Shown here in pieces: positions 24,901 through 37,800 of a stretch of DNA of 64,000 nt. Under the pieces are notes generated by a model that saw only the letters and a list, made by a program, of their open reading frames with translations, was not told where the DNA came from and did not search any database. The translations under genes and the position numbers were made by a program. The stretch's first letter is position 1, and each line of letters opens with the position of its first letter. This DNA comes from Osmia lignaria lignaria (taxonomy: Eukaryota > Arthropoda > Insecta > Hymenoptera > Megachilidae), in contig NW_027478167.1 in the NCBI RefSeq assembly GCF_051020975.1, forward strand, positions 3,348,001-3,412,000. The letters run 5' to 3'.

Positions 24901-26719
24901 GCCATAGCTCTCTTCGTTTCCGAGATATTTGCAGATTTATCTCAAGGGAAGGGGCCTGACGGACATATTTCGAAATATTTCTTCTTCTTGTTGTTCTTCT
25001 TCTGCACAGCTAAGCTGGAAGTGGCATTTGCGGCTCGCACTATTGCAGAGTTATCTCAAAGAAAGGGGCCACGGTGTTTCTGTATCTCTATTATGTTGGT
25101 GCGGCTTCGTAACTTTTAAATATCTCGATATATCTCGAAAACTACGCTTCTGATCAAAAAATATCATAGAACATAAATTGTAGGAAACATAATTCTCTAC
25201 AAAAAAGGTCTCTTAACATTTTGCCATAGCTCGCTTGGTTTCCGAGATATTTGCAGATATATCTCAAGGGCAGGGGCCTGACGGACATATTTCGAGATAT
25301 TTCTTCTTCTTGTTGTTCTTCTTCTGCACAGCTAAGCTGGAAGTGGCATTTACAGCTCGCAATAGTGCAGAGTTATCTCAAAGAAAGGGGCCACGGTGTT
25401 TCTGTATCTCTATTATGTTGGTGCGGTTTCGGAACTTTTAAATATCTTGATATATCTCGAGAACTACGCATCTGATCAAAAAATATCATAGAAGATAAAA
25501 AGTAGGAAACTTAATTCTCTACAAAAAAGGTCTCTCAACATTTTGCCATAGCTCGCTTCGTTTCCGAGATATTTGCACATTTATCTCAAGGGAAGGGGCC
25601 TAACGGACATATTTCGAGATATTTCTTCTTCTTGTTGTTCTTCTTCTGCACAGCTAAGCTGGAAGTGGCATTTGCGGCTCGCACTAGTGCAGAGTTATCT
25701 CAAAGAAAGGGGCCACGGTGTTTCTGTATCTCTATTATGTTGGTGCGGCTTCGGAACTTTTAAATATCTTGATATATCTCGAGAACTACGCATCTGATCA
25801 AAAAATATCATACTACATGAAAAGTAGGAAACTTAATTCTCTACAAGAAAGGTCTCTAAACATTTTGCCATAGCTCGCTTCGTTTCCGAGATATTTGCAG
25901 ATTTATCTCAAGGGAAGGGGCCTGACGGACATATTTCGAGATATTTCTTCTTCTTGTTGTTCTTCTTCTGCACAGCTAAACTGGAAGTGGCATTTCCAGC
26001 TCGCAATAGTGCAGAGTTATCTCAAAGAAAGGAGCCACGGTGTTTCTGTATCTCTATTATGTTGGTGCGGCTTCGGAACTTTTAAATATCTTGATATATC
26101 TCGAGAACTACGCATCTGATCAAAAAATATCATAGAACATAAAAAGTAGGAAACTTAATTCTCTACAAAAAAGGTCTCTTAACATTTTGCCATACCTCGC
26201 TTCGTTTCCGAGATATTTGCAGATTTATCTCAAGGGAAGGGGCCTGACGGACATATTTCGAGATATTTCTTCTTCTTGTTGTTCTTCTTCTGCACAGCTA
26301 AGCTGGAAGTGGCATTTGCGGCTCGCACTAGTGCAGAGTTATCTCAAAGAAAGGGGCCACGGTGTTTCTGTATCTCTAATATGTTGGTGCGGCTTCGGAA
26401 CTTTTAAGTATCTCGATATATCTCGAAAACTACGCTTCTGATCAAAAAATATCATAGAACATAAATTGTAGAAAACATAATTCTCTACAAAAAACGTCTC
26501 TTAACATTTTGCCATAGCTCGCTTCGTTTCCGAGATATTTGCAGATTCAGCTCAAAGGAACTGGCCTGACGGACATATTTCGAGATATTTCTTCTTCTTG
26601 TTGTTCTTCCTCTGCACAGCTAAGCTGGAAGTGGCATTTGCAGCTCGCAATAGTGCAGAGTTATCTCAAAGAAAGGGGCCACGGTGTTTCTGTATCTCTA
26701 TTATGTTGGTGCGGCTTCG
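19638..26719 (+). repeat. 3,541-bp 11-mer higher-order repeat, two adjacent copies
   Basis: Copy one spans about 19,638-23,178 and copy two about 23,179-26,719. Each has 11 monomers, one of them 321 bp. Shared markers are GTAGGAACCATAAT (19,710 and 23,251), TTTTGAGAT with CTCCTGCACAGTTAAG, TTGCACATTTATC (22,032 and 25,573), the CATACTACATGAAAAG / ACAAGAAAGG pair, and GTAGAAAACATAA. I saw no difference between the copies in the stretches compared, so this is one of the youngest duplications here. Confidence 0.85.
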
Positions 26720-27032
26720 GAACTTTTAAATATCTCGATATATCTCGAAAACTACGCTTCTGATCAAAAAATATCATAGAACATAAAAAGTAGGAAACTT
26801 AATTCTCTACAAAAAAGGTCTCTTAACATTTTGCCATAGCTCGCTTCGTTTCCGAGATATTTGCAGATTTATCTCAAGGAAAGGGGCCTGACGGACATAT
26901 TTTGAGATATTTCTTCTTCTTGTTGTTCTTCTCCTGCACAGTTAAGCTGGAAGTGGCATTTGCGGCTCGCACTAGTGCAGAGTTATCTCAAAGAAAGGGG
27001 CCACGGTGTTTCTGTATCTCTATTATGTTGGT

Positions 27033-28128
27033 GCGGTTTCGGAACTTTTAAATATCTTGATATATCTCGAGAACTACGCATCTGATCAAAAAATATCATA
27101 GAACATAAAAAGTAGAAAACTTAATTCTCTACAAAAAAGGTCTCTTAACATTTTGCCATAGCTCGCTTCGTTTCCGAGATATTTGCAGATTCAGCTCAAA
27201 GGAACTGGCCTGACGGACATATTTCGAGATATTTCTTCTTCTTGTTGTTCTTCCTCTGCACAGCTAAGCTGGAAGTGGCATTTGCGGCTCGCACTAGTGC
27301 AGAGTTATCTCAAAGAAAGGGGCCACGGTGTTTCTGTATCTCTATTATGTTGGTGCGGCTTCGGAACTTTTAAATATCTCGATATATCTCGAAAACTACG
27401 CTTCTGATCAAAAAATATCATAGAGCGTAAATTGTAGGAAACATTATTCTCTACAAAAAAGGTCTCTTAACATTTTGCCATAGCTCGCTTCGTTTCCGAG
27501 ATATTTGCAGATTCATCTCAAGGGAAGTGGCCTGACGGACATATTTCGAGATATATCTTCTTCTTGTTGTTCTTCTTCTGCACAGCTAAGCTGGAAGTGG
27601 CATTTGCAGCTCGCAATAGTGCAGAGTTATCCCAAAGAAAGGGGCCACGGTGTTTCTGTATCTCTATTATGTTGGTGCGGCTTCGGAACTTTTAAATATC
27701 TTGATATATCTCGAGAACTACGCATCTGATCAAAAAATATCATACTACATAAAAAGTAGGAAACTTAATTCTCTACAAGAAAGGTCTCTAAACATTTTGC
27801 CATAGCTCGCTTCGTTTCCGAGATATTTGCAGATTTATCTCAAGGGAAGGGGCCTGACGGACATATTTCGAGATATTTCTTCTTCTTGTTGTTCTTCTTC
27901 TGCACAGCTAAGCTGGAAGTGGCATTTGCAGCTCGCAATAGTGCAGAGTTATCTCAAAGAAAGGGGCCACGGTGTTTCTGTATCTCTATTATGTTGGTGC
28001 GGCTTCGGAACTTTTAAATATCTTGATATATCTCGAGAACTACGCATCTGATCAAAAAATATCATAGAACATAAAAAGTAGGAAACTTAATTCTCTACAA
28101 AAAAGGTCTCTTAACATTTTGCCATAGC
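27033..28128 (+). repeat. Block copied from about 15.77-16.86 kb
   Basis: The monomers at 27,183, 27,505 and 27,827 match 15,916, 16,238 and 16,560 with an 11,267-bp shift. That is 35 monomers minus three bases, as expected from the three 321-bp copies in between. Markers are ATAGAGCGTAAATTG with AAACATTATTC, GAGATATATCTTC, TTATCCCAAAG and CATACTACAT with ACAAGAAAGG. Confidence 0.75.
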
Positions 28129-29079
28129 TCGCTTCGTTTCCGAGATATTTGCAGATTTATCTCCAGGGAAGGGGCCTGACGGACATATTTCGAGATATTT
28201 CTTCTTCTTGTTGTTCTTCTTCTGCACAGCTAAACTGGAAGTGGCATTTCCAGCTCGCAATAGTGCAGAGTTATCTCAAAGAAAGGAGCCACGGTGTTTC
28301 TGTATCTCTATTATGTTGGTGCGGTTTCGGAACTTTTAAATATCTTGATATATCTCGAGAACTACGCATCTGATCAAAAAATATCATAGAACATAAAAAG
28401 TAGGAAACTTAATTCTCTACAAAAAAGGTCTCTTAACATTTTGCCATAGCTCGCTTCGTTTCCGAGATATTTGCAGATTTATCTCAAGGGAAGGGGCCTG
28501 ACGGACGTATTTCGAGATATTTCTTCTTCTTGTTGTTCTTGTTCTGCACAGCTAAGCTGGAAGTGGCATTTGCAGCTCGCAATAGTGCAGAGTTATCCCA
28601 AAGAAAGGGGCCACGGTGTTTCTGTATCTCTATTATGTTGGTGCGGCTTCGGAACTTTTAAATATCTTGATATATCTCGAGAACTACGCATCTGATCAAA
28701 AAATATCATACTACATAAAAAGTAGGAAACTTAATTCTCTACAAGAAAGGTCTCTAAACATTTTGCCATAGCTCGCTTCGTTTCCGAGATATTTGCAGAT
28801 TTATCTCAAGGGAAGGGGCCTGACGGACATATTTCGAGATATTTCTTCTTCTTGTTGTTCTTCTTCTGCACAGCTAAGCTGGAAGTGGCATTTGCGGCTC
28901 GCACTGGTGCACAGTTATCTCAAAGAAAGGGGCCACGGTGTTTCTGTATCTCTATTATGTTGGTGCGTCTTCGGAACTTTTAAATATCTCGATATATCTC
29001 GAGAACTACGCATCTGATCAAAAAATATCATAGAACATAAATTGTAGGAAACATAATTCTCTACATAAAACGTCTCTTA
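28129..29079 (+). repeat. Mosaic monomers between higher-order blocks
   Basis: Three monomers (28,149, 28,471 and 28,793) mix haplotypes. The one at 28,471 carries GACGTATTTC and TTGTTCTGC together with the TTATCCCAAAG of the copy at 27,505. The one at 28,793 has CTCGATATATCTCGAGAAC followed by a K-type CATAAATTG tail, an internal switch between the two 3' classes, and a unique ACATAAAACG. No larger repeat unit is evident here. Confidence 0.6.
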
Positions 29080-31278
29080 ACATTTTGCCATAGCTCGCTT
29101 CGTTTCCGAGATATTTGCAGATTTATCTCAAGGGAAGGGGCCTGACGGACATATTTCGAGATATTTCTTCTTCTTGTTGTTCTTCTTCTGCACAGCTAAG
29201 CTGGAAGTGGCATTTGCGGCTCGCACTAGTGCAGAGTTATCTCAAAGAAAGGGGCCACGGTGTTTCTGTATCCCTATTATGTTGGTGCGGCTTCGGAACT
29301 TTTAAATATCTTGATATATCTCGAGAACTACGCATCTGATCAAAAAATATCATAGAACATAAAAAGTAGGAAACTTAATTCTCTACAAAAAAGGTCTCTT
29401 AACATTTTGCCATAGCTCGCTTCGTTTCCGAGATATTTGCAGATTTATCTCAAGGGAAGGGGCCTGACGGACATATTTCGAGATATTTCTTCTTCTTGTT
29501 GTTCTTCTTCTGCACAGCTAAGCTGGAAGTGGCATTTGCGGCTCGCACTAGTGCAGAGTTATCTCAAAGAAAGGGGCCACGGTGTTTCTGTATCTCTATT
29601 ATGTTGGTGCGGCTTCGGAACTTTTAAATATCTCGATATATCTCGAAAACTACGCTTCTGATCAAAATATATCATAGAACATAAATTGTAGGAAACATAA
29701 TTCTCTACAAAAAAGGTCTCTTAACATTTTGCCATAGCTCGCTTCGTTTCCGAGATATTTGCAGATATATCTCAAGGGAAGGGGGCTGACGGACATATTT
29801 CGAGATATTTCTTCTTCTTGTTGTTCTTCTTCTGCACAGCTAAGCTGGAAGTGGCATTTACAGCTCGCAATAGTGCAGAGTTATCTCAAAGAAAGGGGCC
29901 ACGGTGTTTCTGTATCTCTATTATGTTGGTGCGGCTTCGGAACTTTTAAATATCTTGATATATCTCGAGAACTACGCATCTGATCAAAAAATATCATAGA
30001 ACATGAAAAGTAGGAAACTTAATTCTCTACAAAAAAGGTCTCTTAACATTTTGCCATAGCTCGCTTGCTTTCCGAGATGTTTGCAGATTTATCTCAAGGG
30101 AAGGGGCCTGACGGACATATTTCGAGATATTTCTTCTTCTTGTTGTTCTTCTTCTGCACAGCTAAGCTGGAAGTGGCATTTGCGGCTCGCACTAGTGCAG
30201 AGTTATCTCAAAGAAAGGGGCCACGGTATTTCTGTATCTCTATTATGTTGGTGCGGCTTCGGAACTTTTAAATATCTTGATATATCTCGAGAACTACGCA
30301 TCTGATCAAAAAATATCATAGAACATAAAAAGTAGGAAACTTAATTCTCTACAAAAAAGGTCTCTTAACATTTTGCCATAGCTCGCTTCGTTTCCGAGAT
30401 ATTTGCAGATTTATCTCAAGGGAAGGGGCCTGACGGACATATTTCGAGATATTTCTTCTTCTTGTTGTTCTTCTTCTGCACAGCTAAGCTGGAAGTGGCA
30501 TTTGCGGCTCGCACTAGTGCAGAGTTATCTCAAAGAAAGGGGCCACGGTGTTTCTGTATCCCTATTATGTTGGTGCGGCTTCGGAACTTTTAAATATCTT
30601 GATATATCTCGAGAACTACGCATCTGATCAAAAAATATCATAGAACATAAAAAGTAGGAAACTTAATTCTCTACAAAAAAGGTCTCTTAACATTTTGCCA
30701 TAGCTCGCTTCGTTTCCGAGATATTTGCAGATTTATCTCAAGGGAAGGGGCCTGACGGACATATTTCGAGATATTTCTTCTTCTTGTTGTTCTTCTTCTG
30801 CACAGCTAAGCTGGAAGTGGCATTTGCGGCTCGCACTAGTGCAGAGTTATCTCAAAGAAAGGGGCCACGGTGTTTCTGTATCTCTATTATGTTGGTGCGG
30901 CTTCGGAACTTTTAAATATCTCGATATATCTCGAAAACTACGCTTCTGATCAAAATATATCATAGAACATAAATTGTAGGAAACATAATTCTCTACAAAA
31001 AAGGTCTCTTAACATTTTGCCATAGCTCGCTTCGTTTCCCAGATATTTGCAGATTTATCTCAAGGGAAGGGGCCTGACGGACATATTTCGAGATATTTCT
31101 TCTTCTTGTTGTTCTTCTTCTGCACAGCTAAGCTGGAAGTGGCATTTACAGCTCGCAATAGTGCAGAGTTATCTCAAAGAAAGGGGCCACGGTGTTTCTG
31201 TATCTCTATTATGTTGGTGCGGCTTCGGAACTTTTAAATATCTTGATATATCTCGAGAACTACGCATCTGATCAAAAA
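29080..31278 (+). repeat. 1,288-bp 4-mer repeat, two copies
   Basis: About 29,080-29,990 matches about 30,368-31,278 at a 1,288-bp shift. Paired markers are GTATCCCTATTATG (29,268 and 30,556) followed one monomer later by GATCAAAATATATC (29,659 and 30,947). Single-base differences exist, such as GGGGGCTGACGG near 29,780 and TTTCCCAGATA near 31,036. Confidence 0.65.
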
Positions 31279-31340
31279 ATATCATAGAACATAAAAAGTA
31301 GGAAACTTAATTCTCTACAAAAAAGGTCTCTTAACATTTT

Positions 31341-32510
31341 GCCATAGGTCGCTTCGTTTCCGAGATATTTGCAGATTTATCTCAAGGGAAGGGGCCTAAC
31401 GGACATATTTCGAGATATTTCTTCTTCTTGTTGTCCTTCTTCTGCACAGCTAAACTGGAAGTGGCATTTCCAGCTCGCAATAGTGCAGAGTTATCTCAAA
31501 GAGAGGGGCCACGGTGTTTCTGTATCTCTATTATGTTGGTGCGGCTTCGGAACTTTTAAATATCTTGATATATCTCGAGAACTACGCATCTGATCAAAAA
31601 ATATCATAGAAGATAAAAAGTAGGAAACTTAATTCTCTACAAAAAAGGTCTGTTAACATTTTGCCATAGCTCGCTTCGTTTCCGAGATATTTGCAGATAT
31701 ATCTCACGGGAAGGGGCCTGACGGACATATTTCGAGATATTTCTTCTTCTTGTTGTTCTTCTTCTGCACAGCTAAGCTGGAAGTGGCATTTACAGCTCGC
31801 AATAGTGCAGAGTTATCTCAAAGAAAGGGGCCACGGTGTTTCTGTATCTCTATTATGTTGGTGCGGCTTCGGAACTTTTAAATATCTTGATATATCTCGA
31901 GAACTACGCATCTGATCAAAAAATATCATAGAACATAAAAAGTAGGAAACTTAATTCTCTAGAAAAAAGGTCTCTTAACATTTTGCCATAGGTCGCTTCG
32001 TTTCCGAGATATTTGCAGATTTATCTCAAGGGAAGGGGTCTAACGGACATATTTCGAGATATTTCTTCTTCTTGTTGTCCTTCTTCTGCACAGCTAAACT
32101 GGAAGTGGCATTTCCAGCTCGCAATAGTGCAGAGTTATCTCAAAGAGAGGGGCCACGGTGTTTCTGTATCTCTATTATGTTGGTGCGGCTTCGGAACTTT
32201 TAAATATCTTGATATATCTCGAGAACTACGCATCTGATCAAAAAATATCATAGAAGATAAAAAGTAGGAAACTTAATTCTCTACAAAAAAGGTCTGTTAA
32301 CATTTTGCCATAGCTCGCTTCGTTTCCGAGATATTTGCAGATATATCTCAAGGGAAGGGGCCTGACGGACATATTTCGAGATATTTCTTCTTCTTGTTGT
32401 TCTTCTTCTGCACAGCTAAGCTGTAAGTGGCATTTACAGCTCGCAATAGTGCAGAGTTATCTCAAAGAAAGGGGCCACGGTGTTTCTGTATCTCTATTAT
32501 GTTGGTGCGG
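31341..32510 (+). repeat. 644-bp dimer duplication
   Basis: Two-monomer units start at 31,341 and 31,985. Each first monomer has CCATAGGTCGC, TTGTCCTTC and AAAGAGAGG. Each second monomer has GGTCTGTTAAC and an ATATATCTC 5' end. The copies diverge after about 32,510, where the second switches to a K-type 3' end. Confidence 0.75.
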
Positions 32511-33248
32511 CTTTGGAACTTTTAAATATCTCGATATATCTCGAAAACTACGCTTCTGATCAAAAAATATCATAGAACATAGATTGTAGGAAACATAATT
32601 CTCTACAAAAAAGGTCTCTTAACATTTTGCCATAGCTCGCTTCGTTTCCGAGATATTTGCAGATATATCTCAAGGGAAGGGGCCTGACGGACATATTTCG
32701 AGATATTTCTTCTTCTTGTTGTTCTTCTTCTGCACAGCTAAGCTGGAAGTGGCATTTCCGGCTCGCACTAGTGCAGACTTATCTCAAAGAAAGGGGCCAC
32801 GGTATTTCTGTATCCCTATTATGTTGGTGCGGCTTCGGAACTTTTAAATATCTCGATATATCTCGAAAACTACGCTTCTGATCAAAAAATATCATAGAAC
32901 ATAAATTGTAGGAAACATAATTCTCTACAAAAAAGGTCTCTTAACATTTTGCCATACCTCGCTTCGTTTCCGAGATATTTGCAGATATATCTCAAGGGAA
33001 GGGGCCTGACGGACATATTTCGAGATATTTCTTCTTCTTGTTGTTCTTCTTCTGCACAGCTAAGCTGGAAGTGGCATTTGCGGCTCGCACTAGTGCAGAG
33101 TTATCTCAAAGAAAGGGGCCACGGTGTTTCTGTATCCCTATTATGTTGGTGCGGCTTCGGAACTTTTAAATATCTCGATATATCTCGAAAACTACGCTTC
33201 TGATCAAAAAATATCATAGAACATAAATTGTAGGAAACATAATTCTCT
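32511..33248 (+). repeat. K-type monomers preceding the exact duplication
   Basis: The monomers at 32,657 and 32,979 carry K-type tails. The first has GGTATTTCTGTATCCC and a unique GCAGACTTATC. The second follows CCATACCTCG. Both classes recur 2,898 bp later at 35,555 and 35,877, a nine-monomer shift. Confidence 0.6.
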
Positions 33249-33892
33249 AGAAAAAACGTCTCTTAACATTTTGCCATAGCTCGCTTCGTTTCCGAGATAT
33301 TTGCCGATTCAGCTGAAAGGAACTGGCCTGACGGACATATTTCGAGATATTTCTTCTTCTTGTTGTTCTTCCTCTGCACAGCTAAGCTGGAAGTGGCATT
33401 TGCAGCTCGCAATAGTGCAGAGTTATCTCAAAGAAAGGGGCCACGGTGTTTCTGTATCCCTATTATGTTGGTGCGGCTTCTGAACTTTTAAATATCTCGA
33501 TATATCTCGAAAACTACGCTTCTGACCAAAAAATATCATAGAACATAAATTGTAGGAAACATAATTCTCTAGAAAAAACGTCTCTTAACATTTTGCCATA
33601 GCTCGCTTCGTTTCCGAGATATTTGCCGATTCAGCTGAAAGGAACTGGCCTGACGGACATATTTCGAGATATTTCTTCTTCTTGTTGTTCTTCCTCTGCA
33701 CAGCTAAGCTGGAAGTGGCATTTGCAGCTCGCAATAGTGCAGAGTTATCTCAAAGAAAGGGGCCACGGTGTTTCTGTATCCCTATTATGTTGGTGCGGCT
33801 TCTGAACTTTTAAATATCTCGATATATCTCGAAAACTACGCTTCTGACCAAAAAATATCATAGAACATAAATTGTAGGAAACATAATTCTCT
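33249..33892 (+). repeat. Exact 322-bp monomer duplication
   Basis: Units 33,249-33,570 and 33,571-33,892 appear identical. They share the rare markers CTCTAGAAAAAACG, TTGCCGATTCAGCTGAAAGG, CGGCTTCTGAAC (which gives an early TGA in the + frame) and CTTCTGACCAAAA (which destroys TGATCA). This looks like a single-monomer unequal exchange. Confidence 0.8.
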
Positions 33893-34864
33893 ACAAAAAA
33901 CGTCTCTTAACATTTTGCCATAGCTCGCTTCGTTTCCGAGATATTTGCAGATTCAGCTCAAAGGAACCGGCCTGACGGACATATTTCGAGATATTTCTTC
34001 TTCTTGTTGTTCTTCCTCTGCACAGCTAAGCTGGAAGTGGCATTTGCGGCTCGCACTAGTGCAGAGTTATCTCAAAGAAAGGGGCCACGGTGTTTCTGTA
34101 TCCCTATTATGTTGGTGCGGCTTCGGAACTTTTAAATATCTCGATATATCTCGAAAACTACGCTTCTGATCAAAAAATATCATAGAACATAAATTGTAGG
34201 AAACATAATTCTCTACAAAAAAGGTCTCTTAACATTTTGCCATAGCTCGCTTCGTTTCCGAGATATTTGCAGATTTATCTCAAGGGAAGGGGCCTGACGG
34301 ACATACTTCGAGATATTTCTTCTTCTTGTTGTTCTTCTTCTGCACAGCTAAGCTGGAAGTGGCATTTGCGGCTCGCACTAGTGCAGAGTTATCTCAAAGA
34401 AAGGGGCCACGGTGTTTCTGTATCTCTATTATGTTGGTGCGGCTTCGGAACTTTTAAATATCTCGATATATCTCGAAAACTACGCTTCTGATCAAAAAAT
34501 ATCATAGAACATAAATTGTAGGAAACATACTTCTCTACAAAAAAGGTCTCTTAACATTTTGCCATAGCTCGCTTCGTTTCCGAGATATTTGCAGATATAT
34601 CTCAAGGGAAGGGGCCTGACGGACATATTTCGAGATATTTCTTCTTCTTGTTGTTCTTCTTCTGCACAGCTAAGCTGGAAGTGGCATTTGCGGCTCGCAC
34701 TAGTGCAGAGTTATCTCAAAGAAAGGGGCCACGGTGTTTCTGTATCTCTATTATGTTGGTGCGGCTTTGGAACTTTTAAATATCTCGATATATCTCGAAA
34801 ACTACGCTTCTGATCAAAAAATATCATAGAACATAAATTGTAGGAAACATAATTCTCTACAAAA
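33893..34864 (+). repeat. Three K-type monomers between duplicated blocks
   Basis: Monomers at 33,945, 34,267 and 34,589 belong to the K class with CACTAGTGCAG centres. The second has CATACTTCGAG and the third follows AAACATACTTC. They share most variants with flanking copies, and no multi-monomer duplicate of this order was recognised. Confidence 0.55.
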
Positions 34865-37800
34865 AACGTCTCTTAACATTTTGCCATAGCTCGCTTCGTT
34901 TCCGAGATATTTGCCGATTCAGCTCAAAGGAACTGGCCTGACGGACATATTTCGAGATATTTCTTCTTCTTGTTGTTCTTCCTCTGCACGGCTAAGCTGG
35001 AAGTGGCATTTGCAGCTCGCAATAGTGCAGAGTTATCTCAAAGAAAGGGGCCACGGTGTTTCTGTATCCCTATTATGTTGGTGCGGCTTCTGAACTTTTA
35101 AATATCTCGATATATCTCGAAAACTACGCTTCTGACCAAAAAATATCATAGAACATAAATTGTAGGAAACATAATTCTCTACAAAAAACGTCTCTTAAGA
35201 TTTTGCCATAGCTCGCTTCGTTTCCGAGATATTTGCAGATTCAGCTCAAAGGAACTGGCCTGACGGACATATTTCGAGATATTTCTTCTTCTTGTTGTTC
35301 TTCCTCTGCACAGCTAAGCTGGAAGTGGCATTTGCGGCTCGCACTAGTGCAGAGTTATCTCAAAGAAAGGGGCCACGGTGTTTCTGTATCCCTATTATGT
35401 TGGTGCGGCTTCGGAACTTTTAAATATCTCGATATATCTCGAAAACTACGCTTCTGATCAAAAAATATCATAGAACATAAATTGTAGGAAACATAATTCT
35501 CTACAAAAAAGGTCTCTTAACATTTTGCCATAGCTCGCTTCGTTTCCGAGATATTTGCAGATATATCTCAAGGGAAGGGGCCTGACGGACATATTTCGAG
35601 ATATTTCTTCTTCTAGTTGTTCTTCTTCTGCACAGCTAAGCTGGAAGTGGCATTTGCGGCTCGCACTAGTGCAGAGTTATCTCAAAGAAAGGGGCCACGG
35701 TATTTCTGTATCCCTATTATGTTGGTGCGGCTTCGGAACTTTTAAATATCTCGATATATCTCGAAAACTACGCTTCTGATCAAAAAATATCATAGAACAT
35801 AAATTGTAGGAAACATAATTCTCTACAAAAAAGGTCTCTTAACATTTTGCCATACCTCGCTTCGTTTCCGAGATATTTGCAGATATATCTCAAGGGAAGG
35901 GGCCTGACGGACATATTTCGAGATATTTCTTCTTCTTGTTGTTCTTCTTCTGCACAGCTAAGCTGGAAGTGGCATTTGCGGCTCGCACTAGTGCAGAGTT
36001 ATCTCAAAGAAAGGGGCCACGGTGTTTCTGTATCTCTATTATGTAGGTGCGGCTTTGGAACTTTTAAATATCTCGATATATCTCGAAAACTACGCTTCTG
36101 ATCAAAAAATATCATAGAACATAAATTGTAGGAAACATAATTCTCTACAAAAAAGGTCTCTTAACATTTTGCCATAGCTCGCTTCGTTTCCGAGATATTT
36201 GCAGATATATCTCAAGGGAAGGGGCCTGACGGACATATTTCGAGATATTTCTTCTTCTTGTTGTTCTTCTTCTGCACAGCTAAGCTGGAAGTGGCATTTA
36301 CAGCTCGCAATAGTGCAGAGTTATCTCAAAGAAAGGGGCCACGGTGTTTCTGTATCTCTATTATGTTGGTGCGGTTTCGGAACTTTTAAATATCTTGATA
36401 TATCTCGAGAACTACGCATCTGATCAAAAAATATCATAGAACATAAAAAGTAGGAAACTTAATTCTCTACAAATAAGGTCTCTTAACATTTTGCCATAGC
36501 TCGCTTCGTTTCCGAGATATTTGCAGATTTATCTCAAGGGAAGGGGCCTGACGGACATATTTCGAGATATTTCTTCTTCTTGTTGTTCTTCTTCTGCGCA
36601 GCTAAGCTGGAAGTGGCATTTGCAGCTCGCAATAGTGCAGAGATATCTCAAAGAAAGGGGCCACGCTGTTTCTGTATCTCTATTATGTTGGTGCGGCTTC
36701 GGAACTTTTAAATATCTTGATATATATCGAGAGCTACGCGTCTGATCAAAAAATATCATAGAACATAAAAAGTAGGAAACATAATTCTCTACAAAAAAGG
36801 TCTCTTAACATTTTGCCATAGCTCGCTTCGTTTCCGAGATATTTGCAGATATATCTCAAGGGAAGGGGCCTGACGGACATATTTCGAGATATTTCTTCTT
36901 CTTGTTGTTCTTCTTCTGCACAGCTAAGCTGGAAGTGGCATTTACAGCTCGCAATAGTGCAGAGTTATCTCAAAGAAAGGGGCCACGGTGTTTCTGTATC
37001 TCTATTATGTTGGTGCGGCTTCGGAACTTTTAAATATCTCGATATATCTCGAAAACTACGCTTCTGATCAAAAAATATCATAGAACATAAATTGTAGGAA
37101 ACGTAATTCTCTACAAAAAAGGTCTCTTAACATTTTGCCATAGCTAGCTTCGTTTCCGAGATATTTGCAGATACATCTCAAGGGAAGGGGCCTGACGGAC
37201 ATATTTCGAGATATTTCTTCTTCTTGTTGTTCTTCTTCTGCACAGCTAAGCTGGAAGTGGCATTTGCGGCTCGCACTAGTGCAGAGTTATCTCAAAGAAA
37301 GGGGCCACGGTGTTTCTGTATCTCTATTATGTTGGTGCGGCTTCGGAACTTTTAAATATCTCGATATATCTCGAAAACTACGCTTCTGATCAAAAAATAT
37401 CATAGAACATAAATTGTAGGAAACATAATTCTCTACAAAAAACGTCTCTTAACATTTTGCCATAGCTCGCTTCGTTTCCGAGATATTTGCCGATTCAGCT
37501 CAAAGGAACTGGCCTGACGGACATATTTCGAGATATTTCTTCTTCTTGTTGTTCTTCCTCTGCACAGCTAAGCTGGAAGTGGCATTTGCAGCTCGCAATA
37601 GTGCAGAGTTACCTCAAAGAAAGGGGCCACGGTGTTTCTGTATCCCTATTATGTTGGTGCGGCTTCGGAACTTTTAAATATCTCGATATATCTCGAAAAC
37701 TACGCTTCTGATCAAAAAATATCATAGAACATAAATTGTAGGAAACATAATTCTCTACAAAAAACGTCTCTTAACATTTTGCCATAGCTCGCTTCGTTTC

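Noticed and set aside
2054..30271. 68-codon frames starting near CGCTTGG
   Set aside because: They exist only because CTTCG changed to CTTGG or CTTGC, which creates a TTG; they overlap the main frame and have no ATG.
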